From Bordetella parapertussis (GTDB lineage: Bacteria > Pseudomonadota > Gammaproteobacteria > Burkholderiales > Burkholderiaceae_C): a DNA stretch of 5,301 nt. Each line of letters opens with the position of its first letter. The stretch's first letter is position 1. The notes below the pieces were generated by a model. The model did no database searches. It had not been told where the DNA came from and worked only from the letters and a program-made list of their open reading frames with translations. Shown in pieces: positions 1 through 5,301 of this stretch. Position numbers and translations under genes: made by a program. The DNA is taken from positions 1-5,301 of the forward strand of contig CAMDJU010000199.1 in NCBI GenBank assembly GCA_945900695.1. Direction: 5' to 3'.

Positions 1-183
1 CAATGCTCTCTGGAGCCCCGGGCTTGGTACATCGGCTGATGAGCGTGATCATCTCGCGTCAGATGAACCCAATGTCAGTCTGCCCTCGCCCACCTGAACC
101 CTGCGTTCAGGATGACGGTCTGGTGGTCACTTGCAGACACCTATCTACCCTCATTTCTGCCCCCCACACCCCCCGCACACGCC
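1..183. other. Leader region upstream of the transporter, no supported gene
   Basis: I find no convincing gene here. On the + strand, frame 1 is open from the window edge to a TGA at 37-39 and frame 2 is open to a TGA near 93-95. Either could be the tail of an upstream gene, but the stretches are too short to recognise. On the - strand an ATG at 52 opens a frame running off the left edge (17 codons, starting MITLISRCTKPG). It lacks a clear ribosome binding site, and I cannot identify it. The part just before the transporter (about 140-183) is C-rich, with little purine, and looks non-coding. I could not pick out a convincing -35/-10 pair. The one structured element is the inverted repeat at 93-111, listed separately. 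Confidence 0.5.
93..111. repeat. Perfect 7-bp inverted repeat, 5-nt loop
   Basis: CCTGAAC and GTTCAGG are perfect reverse complements separated by CCTGC. The element lies 72 bp upstream of the chosen transporter start. No T-tract follows on either strand, so it is not a typical intrinsic terminator. It could be an operator half-site pair, a weak hairpin marking the end of an upstream transcript, or chance. The repeat is directly visible; any function is inference. Confidence 0.4.
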
Positions 184-999
184 ATGATGCTCGAACCGCT
201 GGTAATCATTGAACTCGCTGTGCTGGGTTTATTCACCGGTTTCATGGCTGGATTGCTGGGCATTGGCGGTGGCATGATCATGGTGCCCTTTCTCACCATG
301 GTGCTGTCGGTGCGCAACATTCCCGATGACCTGGGCCTAAAGTTGGCCATTGCCACCGCCATGTCGACCATCATCTTCACCTCCATTTCTAGCGTGCGGG
401 CCCACCACCAAAAGGGTGCGGTGCGCTGGCCGCTGGTGCGCTCGCTGGCACCGGGCTTGGTGCTGGGCAGCATGATCAGCAGTTTGGGCGTTTTCGCGCT
501 TATCAAGGGGCCATTTTTGGGCTTCGTTTTTGCCTTGTTTGTGGCTTTTTCTGCGACCCAGATGTTTTTGGACCGCAAGCCCAAGCCCAGCCGCCAATTG
601 CCTGGACCAGTGGGCCTGATGGGTGCGGGCGGTTTCATTGGCTTTTTATCCGGTCTGGTGGGCGCCGGCGGCGCCTTTGTCAGCGTGCCCTTCATGGCAT
701 GGTGCAATGTGCTCATCCCCAATGCTGTGGCCACCAGCGCTGCGCTGGGCTTTCCCATCGCGCTCAGCAGCACCGTGGGCTATGTGTTCAGCGGCTGGAA
801 CGAGACCCACTTGCCTGCAGGTTCCCTGGGCTATGTGTGGCTGCCCGGGGCCCTGATCATTGCCGCTTGCAGTGTGTTGACGGCACCAGCAGGAGCCCGT
901 GCGGCCCACCGCTTGCCGGTCAAGCGTTTGAAGCAAATTTTTGCTGTGATGCTTTACATGGTCTCAGGCTTTATGTTTTACCGCAGCTTCACCCACTGA
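184..999 (+). CDS. TauE/SafE family membrane transporter (putative sulfite/anion exporter)
   Basis: The product is a 271-residue inner-membrane protein of the TauE/SafE (DUF81) family. Members move small anions such as sulfite, sulfoacetate or other organosulfur compounds across the cytoplasmic membrane, but the substrate cannot be read from sequence. The two family repeats are visible: a glycine-rich GLFTGFMAGLLGIGGG segment (residues 15-30) followed by MVPF, and its counterpart GGFIGFLSGLVGAGG (149-163) followed by SVPF. Further hydrophobic segments lie near 52-70, 86-106, 110-128, 178-204, 217-234 and 251-267, giving roughly eight membrane spans. The length is normal for the family. I chose ATG 184 (ATG 187 is equally possible) because family members begin just before the first membrane helix. 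The in-frame ATG at 112 would add 24 residues rich in Pro and Trp that do not look like the family. No clear Shine-Dalgarno precedes 184, so the start is uncertain. The gene converges with the aminotransferase, 10 bp away. The family call is firm; the substrate is unknown. Confidence 0.9.
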   Translation: MMLEPLVIIELAVLGLFTGFMAGLLGIGGGMIMVPFLTMVLSVRNIPDDLGLKLAIATAMSTIIFTSISSVRAHHQKGAVRWPLVRSLAPGLVLGSMISSLGVFALIKGPFLGFVFALFVAFSATQMFLDRKPKPSRQLPGPVGLMGAGGFIGFLSGLVGAGGAFVSVPFMAWCNVLIPNAVATSAALGFPIALSSTVGYVFSGWNETHLPAGSLGYVWLPGALIIAACSVLTAPAGARAAHRLPVKRLKQIFAVMLYMVSGFMFYRSFTH

Positions 1000-1009
1000 A
1001 CCGCCCCCA

Positions 1010-2209
1010 TCAGGCACCAGGGTGATCGGCAAAATAAGCCATGGCCGCTTGCACGCCCGAGCCCGCCAGCGGCACGCCGGACAAGCGCAATCCCATTTCA
1101 CAGGCGGCCAAGGTGGCGATCAGGGTCAGGTCGTTGCTGTCGCCCAGGTGGCCAATGCGGAACATCCGCCCTTTGAGCAAGCCCAGCCCTGTGCCCAATG
1201 AGCAGTCAAACCGATCTTGGATGATGCCGCGCACCGCATCGGCATCCACGCCCTCGGGCATGACCACGCCGGTGAGGATGGGCGAATACACGCTGGGGTC
1301 TTCGCACTGGATGGCCAAGCCCCAGGCCTGCACGGCGTGTCGAACCCCTTGCGCCCAGCGCTGGTGGCGGGCAAACACCTGGGGCAAGCCTTGTTCCAGC
1401 AACATGTCGCAAGCTTCGCTCAAGGCATACAGCAAATTGGTGTTGGGCGTGGTAGGGAAGTAGCCGGTATTGTTCATGCTCAGCATCTCGTCCCAGGCCC
1501 AGTACGACTTGGGCATGCGGGCTTGGGCGCTGGCGGCAATCGCTTTGGGCGACAAGGCATTGAGGCCGATGCCGGGGGGCATCATCAAGCCCTTTTGCGA
1601 GCCACCCATCGACACGTCCACACCCCACTCGTCGTGTCGGTAATCTGCCGCACCCACGCCAGAAATGGTGTCGACCAACAGCAATGCTGGGTGTTTGGCG
1701 CGGTCAATGGCTTGGCGCACGGCCAAAATATCACTGGTCACGCCCGTTGATGTTTCGTTGTGCACCACACATACGGCCCGAATTTGGTGCTGGGCGTCAG
1801 CGCTCAAGCGCTGCTCGATCAAGTCGGCTTGCACCCCGCGGCGCCAGTTTTGACCCTGGGGCAAGCCCAAGACCTCGGTGTTCAAACCCAGTTTCAGGGC
1901 CAGTTTGTTCCACAAGGCGGCGAAGTGTCCGGTCTCGTACATCACCACCGTGTCGCCGGGGCTGCACAAGTTGACCAGCGCCGCTTCCCAGGCCCCGGTG
2001 CCTGATCCTGGGTAGATCACCACCGGGTGTTGGGTTTGAAATATTTTGCGCACATCGGCCAAGACCTTCAAGCCCAAGCCCGCAAACTCGGGGCCACGGT
2101 GGTCGATGGTCGGTTGGGCCATGGCGCGCAAGATGCGGTCAGGCACCGGTGAGGGACCGGGAATTTGCAAAAAGTGCCGGCCCGTGGGATGGAAATTCAG
2201 CTTTAACAT
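1010..2209 (-). CDS. Class V PLP aminotransferase, serine/alanine-glyoxylate aminotransferase type
   Basis: The protein has 399 residues, the usual size for fold-type I class V aminotransferases. Family hallmarks appear in order: PGPSPVP near the N-terminus (17-23), the cofactor phosphate-binding stretch GSGTGAWEAALVN (68-80), HNETSTGV (150-157), the PLP-ring aspartate D180 in VDTISGVGA, and the Schiff-base lysine K206 in GGSQKGLMMPPG. In the C-terminal domain, FRIGHLG carries R351, which aligns by eye with human AGT1 R360, the substrate-carboxylate arginine. The expected reaction is transfer of the amino group of serine (or alanine) to glyoxylate, giving glycine plus hydroxypyruvate (or pyruvate), in the cytosol. 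I chose ATG 2209 because a GGAGAG ribosome binding site sits 6 nt upstream and because homologues start just before the PGPSPVP motif. The frame is open upstream to 2413, but those 68 residues do not resemble the family and overlap the divergent gene. The gene is transcribed away from the dehydrogenase. The fold is certain; the exact amino donor and acceptor are inferred from motif similarity. Confidence 0.93.
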   Translation of the reverse strand: MLKLNFHPTGRHFLQIPGPSPVPDRILRAMAQPTIDHRGPEFAGLGLKVLADVRKIFQTQHPVVIYPGSGTGAWEAALVNLCSPGDTVVMYETGHFAALWNKLALKLGLNTEVLGLPQGQNWRRGVQADLIEQRLSADAQHQIRAVCVVHNETSTGVTSDILAVRQAIDRAKHPALLLVDTISGVGAADYRHDEWGVDVSMGGSQKGLMMPPGIGLNALSPKAIAASAQARMPKSYWAWDEMLSMNNTGYFPTTPNTNLLYALSEACDMLLEQGLPQVFARHQRWAQGVRHAVQAWGLAIQCEDPSVYSPILTGVVMPEGVDADAVRGIIQDRFDCSLGTGLGLLKGRMFRIGHLGDSNDLTLIATLAACEMGLRLSGVPLAGSGVQAAMAYFADHPGA

Positions 2210-2248
2210 GGGGGTCTCTCCAACGATCAGCCCGCATTGTGCAGATAA
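2210..2248. promoter_or_regulatory. Short divergent intergenic region between aminotransferase and dehydrogenase
   Basis: Only 39 bp separate the aminotransferase start (2209) from the first possible dehydrogenase start (2249). If the dehydrogenase really starts at the in-frame ATG 2300, the gap is 90 bp, a more usual size for two back-to-back promoters. I examined both strands for -35/-10 pairs and found only poor matches, so no promoter is called. Control of both genes must act within this stretch or inside the two 5' coding ends. The 18-bp palindrome at 2250-2267 is the obvious candidate site. Confidence 0.5.
2216..2221 (-). promoter_or_regulatory. Ribosome binding site of the aminotransferase gene
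   Basis: Read on the - strand this is GGAGAG, a good Shine-Dalgarno match, followed by six nucleotides (ACCCCC) and then the ATG at 2209. It settles the start of the aminotransferase in favour of 2209 over upstream in-frame ATGs such as 2413. Confidence 0.75.
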
Positions 2249-5200
2249 ATGACAACACCGGTTGTCACCCCTGTTGACCCAGCCCCCAACCCAGACCGTA
2301 TGAGCATTGCCACACCCCGCACCCTGCGCACCGATTCCGCCGACCATGCCTACGAACGGGTGGCCCGCAGCACCAACGAGCAAGCAGCCCGACTGGCCCA
2401 GCAATTGATGCAAGAAACCCAGGGCGATGTGCTGTTCAGCTTGGCCGATCGGGGCCGCTATTCAACCGACGCCTCGATTTACCAACAAATGCCCATTGGT
2501 GTCTTGGTCCCCACCAGCAGCCAAGATGTGGTGACCGCGCTGGACATTTGCCGTGGCATGGGCGTGCCCTTGGTGCCCCGAGGCGGCGGCACCAGCCAAT
2601 GCGGACAAACCGTCGGCGCCGGTTTGGTCATCGACCACAGCAAGCATTTGCGGCAAATTTTGAGTTTGGATGTGGAACGACGCACGGTCACGGTCGAGCC
2701 CGGCATGGTGCTCGACCACCTCAACGCCGCGCTGAAACCGCACGGCCTGTGGTATCCGGTGGATGTGTCTACCAGCGCCCAAGCCACCTTGGGCGGCATG
2801 GCGGGCAACAACTCCTGTGGCAGCCGTTCCATCGCCTACGGCAACATGGTGCACAACGTCTTGGGCGCCAAAGCTTGGCTGAGTGACGGCGAATTGATCG
2901 ACTGGGGGCCCATCTCAGAAAGCCATGGCCGCGCCGAGCGCATCGGCCACTATGTGCGCGACCTGGCCCAGCAACTCCGGCCCGACATTGACACACATTG
3001 GCCGCGCGTGATGCGCCGCGTCGCCGGTTACAACCTCGATGTTTTTCACCCCGTCAGTGAACGCCCCTACACCACGGACGGCTCGGTCAACCTGGCCCAT
3101 TTGCTGGTGGGCAGCGAAGGCACCCTGGCTTTGACGCATTCGCTGACCCTGCGCCTGAGCCCCCTGCCCCGCGCCAAATTGCTGGGGGTGGTGAACTTTC
3201 CCACCTTTGTGCAAGCCATGGACGCAGCCCAACACATCGTCAAGCTGGGTGCCGCTGGTGCGCTGAGCGCTGTCGAGTTGGTTGACCGCACCATGATCGA
3301 TCTGGCCATGCTCAACCCGGCATTTGCGCCGACCATGCGCAGCGCTTTGATCGGCGAGCCCGAGGCCATTTTGTTGGTGGAATTTCACGGCGAGGACAAA
3401 GCCTTGCTGTTGCCTTTCATGCAAGACCTGAAAGACTGCATGTCTGGCCTGGGCCTGGCCGACAGCGTGGTGCCCTTGGTGGATGAGGCGGCGCAAAAAA
3501 ACCTCTGGGAGGTGCGCAAAGCGGGCTTGAACATCATGATGAGCCTCAAGGGTGACGGCAAACCGGTGAGCTTCATCGAAGACTGTGCCGTCCCCTTGGA
3601 ACATTTGGCAGAGTACACCACGGCATTGACCGAGGTGTTCCACCAACACGGCACACGGGGCACCTGGTACGCCCACGCCTCGGTGGGCACTTTGCATGTG
3701 CGCCCTATTTTGGACATGCGCCGCGACGGGGCGCAAAAAATGCGCGCCATCGCCGAGCAAGCCAGCGCCTTGGTGCGCCAATTCAAAGGTGCCTACAGCG
3801 GCGAGCACGGCGACGGTTTGTGCCGGGGCGAGTGGATTTCTTGGCAATTTGGCCCACGCATCACCGAGGCCTTTGCCCACATCAAAGCTGAAATGGACCC
3901 GATTGGTTTGTTGTGCCCCCAGCGCATGATCGACCCACCGCGCATGGACGACACCACCTTGATGCGGCACAACCCGCGCCATTCGGTCATCCACATCCAC
4001 ACCGCTTTGGATTGGAGCGCCTGGAACGTTCAAGCCCATGCCCTCACCGGAGAAGTGGGCGCGCCAGGCAGCGGCGGCGACCCGGCCGGTGGCCTGGCCA
4101 AAGCGGTGGACATGTGCAACAACAATGGCCACTGCCGCAAATTTGACGCCGGCACCATGTGCCCCAGCTACCGCATCACCCGTGACGAGCAACACCTGAC
4201 ACGCGGGCGCGCCAACACCTTGCGCCTGGCCTTGAGCGGGCAACTCGGCACCGACGCCCTGACTGGCGAGCGGGTGCGCGAGGCGCTGGACCTGTGCGTG
4301 TCCTGCAAAGGCTGCAAACGGGACTGTCCCACGGGTGTGGACATGGCGCGCATGAAGATCGAAGCCACGCACCAATACAAACAATACAACGGCCACACTT
4401 GGCGCGACCGCTTGGTGGCCCACCTGCCCGATTACGCCCGCCATGCAGCCGCTTTTTCAGAGCTGCTCAATTTGCGGGATCGCTTGCCCGGCTTGGCTTG
4501 GTTGAGCGAAAAATGCGTGGGTCTGTCGGCCAAGCGCAGCCTGCCGGTGTGGCAGCGCCATCACTTTTTCAAGCGCAGCACCTTGGGGGTGAGTGCATCC
4601 GAGGTGCTCAAAGCCAGCCGCCCAGTGGTGCTGTGGGTGGACACCTTCAATGGGCATTTCGAGCCCGGCAACGCCCTGGCTGCTTTTCGGGTGTTGCAAG
4701 CGGCCGGATACAGCGTGCACGTGGCATCCAAACACGACTTGGGTCATGGCGCCAACCAAGGCCATTTGTGCTGTGGCCGAACCTATTTGTCCAGCGGCAT
4801 GGTCGATCGCGCCAAGGCCAAAGCCAGCGAGTTGATCCAAGCCCTGTTGCCCTTTGCCCAGCAAGGCATTGCCATCGTTGGCCTCGAGCCCTCTTGCTTG
4901 TACACCCTGCGCGATGAGGCTTTGGCCTTGGGTTTGGGGCCCGATGCCCAACAGGTGTCGGAGCATGCATTGATGTGGGAAGAGTTCCTGGCCCGCGAGG
5001 CGCAGGCGCAACGACTCAATGCCCTCAAATCTCGCTTGCAGCACACCCTGCAACCCATTGCCGTGCACGGGCATTGCCATCAAAAGGCCTTTGGCGGCAT
5101 GGACGATTTGCTCACCTGCATCAAACTCATTCCGGGCGCACAACCCAAAGTGATTGAAAGCAGTTGCTGCGGCATGGCCGGGGCTTTTGGCTACGAGCAA

Positions 5201-5301
5201 GAGCACCATGCGGCCTCCATGCAAATGGCCGAGCTCAGTTTATTGCCGGCGGTGCGCAATGCGACCGATGCCATCATCGTGGCCGATGGCACCAGTTGCA
5301 G
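2249..5301 (+). CDS. Fused FAD / Fe-S / CCG-domain D-2-hydroxyacid dehydrogenase (YdiJ/Dld-II-like), 3' end cut by window
   Basis: One uninterrupted frame of 1017 codons runs off the right edge. The family is about this long (E. coli YdiJ is about 1018 residues, from memory), so probably only the last few residues are missing. Residues ~82-305 form a VAO/PCMH-type FAD-binding domain (PRGGGTSQCGQ at 110-120, GGMAGNNSCG at 182-191, LLVGSEGTL at 285-293). Residues ~306-560 form the FAD-oxidase C-terminal domain, with R423 in WEVRKAG, H476 and H483 in YAHASVGTLHV, and SGEHGDG (517-523). H476, H483 and E519 match by eye the metal site of human D2HGDH. A ferredoxin-like region follows, with C623, C629, C638 and then C683, C686, C689, C693 (CVSCKGCKRDCP). 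The end is a GlpC/GlcF-like CCG part: CCG 841-843, EPSC to C883, HGHC to C943, CCG 973-975, C1017. The likely job is oxidation of a D-2-hydroxyacid (D-lactate, D-2-hydroxyglutarate or glycolate) with electrons sent through Fe-S clusters to quinone or another acceptor at the membrane; the substrate cannot be decided. An in-frame TAA directly precedes ATG 2249, so that is the furthest possible ATG start. ATG 2300 is a good alternative because the first 17 residues are Pro-rich. Neither has a clear ribosome binding site. Confidence 0.93.
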   Translation, partial: MTTPVVTPVDPAPNPDRMSIATPRTLRTDSADHAYERVARSTNEQAARLAQQLMQETQGDVLFSLADRGRYSTDASIYQQMPIGVLVPTSSQDVVTALDICRGMGVPLVPRGGGTSQCGQTVGAGLVIDHSKHLRQILSLDVERRTVTVEPGMVLDHLNAALKPHGLWYPVDVSTSAQATLGGMAGNNSCGSRSIAYGNMVHNVLGAKAWLSDGELIDWGPISESHGRAERIGHYVRDLAQQLRPDIDTHWPRVMRRVAGYNLDVFHPVSERPYTTDGSVNLAHLLVGSEGTLALTHSLTLRLSPLPRAKLLGVVNFPTFVQAMDAAQHIVKLGAAGALSAVELVDRTMIDLAMLNPAFAPTMRSALIGEPEAILLVEFHGEDKALLLPFMQDLKDCMSGLGLADSVVPLVDEAAQKNLWEVRKAGLNIMMSLKGDGKPVSFIEDCAVPLEHLAEYTTALTEVFHQHGTRGTWYAHASVGTLHVRPILDMRRDGAQKMRAIAEQASALVRQFKGAYSGEHGDGLCRGEWISWQFGPRITEAFAHIKAEMDPIGLLCPQRMIDPPRMDDTTLMRHNPRHSVIHIHTALDWSAWNVQAHALTGEVGAPGSGGDPAGGLAKAVDMCNNNGHCRKFDAGTMCPSYRITRDEQHLTRGRANTLRLALSGQLGTDALTGERVREALDLCVSCKGCKRDCPTGVDMARMKIEATHQYKQYNGHTWRDRLVAHLPDYARHAAAFSELLNLRDRLPGLAWLSEKCVGLSAKRSLPVWQRHHFFKRSTLGVSASEVLKASRPVVLWVDTFNGHFEPGNALAAFRVLQAAGYSVHVASKHDLGHGANQGHLCCGRTYLSSGMVDRAKAKASELIQALLPFAQQGIAIVGLEPSCLYTLRDEALALGLGPDAQQVSEHALMWEEFLAREAQAQRLNALKSRLQHTLQPIAVHGHCHQKAFGGMDDLLTCIKLIPGAQPKVIESSCCGMAGAFGYEQEHHAASMQMAELSLLPAVRNATDAIIVADGTSC
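2250..2267. promoter_or_regulatory. Operator-like inverted repeat TGACAAC-N4-GTTGTCA
   Basis: TGACAAC (2250-2256) and GTTGTCA (2261-2267) are perfect 7-bp reverse complements around ACCG. The element overlaps the last two bases of the ATG at 2249 and lies 41 bp upstream of the aminotransferase start. Size, spacing and position between divergent genes are typical of a dimeric repressor or activator site. I cannot assign it to a regulator family, and no regulator gene lies in the window. An RNA hairpin masking the dehydrogenase start is an alternative. The repeat is seen; the regulatory role is inferred. Confidence 0.45.

Noticed and set aside
1..52. Possible N-terminus of a - strand gene leaving the window on the left
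   Set aside because: Only 17 codons are visible and the ribosome binding site is poor; not enough to call a gene.
112..183. Upstream ATG at 112 as transporter start
   Set aside because: It would add 24 Pro/Trp-rich residues ahead of the first membrane helix, has no properly spaced ribosome binding site, and overlaps the end of the inverted repeat.
3..212. Small + strand open frame (69 codons) at the left edge
   Set aside because: It overlaps the transporter start, has no ribosome binding site visible within the window, and its Pro/Arg-rich product is not recognisable.
141..773. Open frame on the - strand (210 codons) opposite the transporter
   Set aside because: It is antisense to clear TauE/SafE repeats; its Lys/Pro/Met-rich product is a shadow of Gly/Phe/His codons.
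1217..1750. Open frame on the + strand (177 codons) opposite the aminotransferase
   Set aside because: It is antisense to the PLP-lysine region of the - strand gene, with no domain of its own.
2210..2413. N-terminal extension of the aminotransferase up to an ATG at 2413
   Set aside because: The extension is not family-like, overlaps the 5' end of the divergent dehydrogenase, and a good GGAGAG site points to the start at 2209.
2915..4444. Long open frame on the - strand (509 codons) opposite the dehydrogenase gene
   Set aside because: The + strand frame has unmistakable FAD and Fe-S motifs across the whole stretch. The antisense frame is rich in His, Gln, Ala and Val with no recognisable domain, as expected from the complement of GC-biased codons.
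4457..5224. Open frame on the - strand (255 codons) opposite the CCG domains
   Set aside because: It is antisense to conserved cysteine motifs of the + strand gene, and its composition shows no domain.
2249..5301. Possible frameshift or split between the FAD part and the Fe-S part (as in separate GlcD and GlcF)
   Set aside because: Conserved motifs from residue 82 to 1017 all fall in the same frame with no stop, so this is a true single-chain fusion.

Overview
The window looks like ordinary chromosomal DNA of a betaproteobacterium, most likely a Burkholderiales/Comamonadaceae relative. This rests on moderately high GC content, codon choice (many TTG, CAA and GGC codons) and remembered family resemblance; no database search was possible. 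I see no rRNA, tRNA, insertion sequence, CRISPR array or phage gene.

Layout: (a) 1-183 is a leader without a gene I can defend. It contains a perfect 7-bp inverted repeat at 93-111. (b) 184-999, + strand, is a TauE/SafE-type membrane transporter, complete. (c) 1010-2209, - strand, is a class V PLP aminotransferase of the serine/alanine-glyoxylate type, complete. It converges on the transporter with only 10 bp between the stop codons. (d) 2210-2248 is a very short divergent gap. An 18-bp inverted repeat (2250-2267) lies at its right edge, over the first possible start codon of the next gene. (e) 2249 to the window end, + strand, is one long reading frame of at least 1017 codons. It encodes a fused FAD / iron-sulfur / CCG-domain 2-hydroxyacid dehydrogenase (YdiJ / Dld-II / GlcD-GlcF-like) and is cut by the window edge.

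How the genes may work together: the aminotransferase and the dehydrogenase are transcribed away from each other from a shared region of about 40-90 bp, so they may be co-regulated. An FAD/Fe-S dehydrogenase of this family oxidises a D-2-hydroxyacid (D-lactate, D-2-hydroxyglutarate or glycolate) to the 2-oxoacid and passes electrons towards the respiratory chain. The aminotransferase would aminate glyoxylate (or a related oxoacid) with serine or alanine as donor. A small 2-hydroxyacid / glyoxylate / serine module is therefore plausible, but it is inferred from family and position only. The transporter's link to this module is weaker because it lies on a convergent transcript.

Nothing here convincingly amounts to a new system. 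The points most worth checking are the operator-like palindrome in the divergent gap and the true substrate of the fused dehydrogenase.
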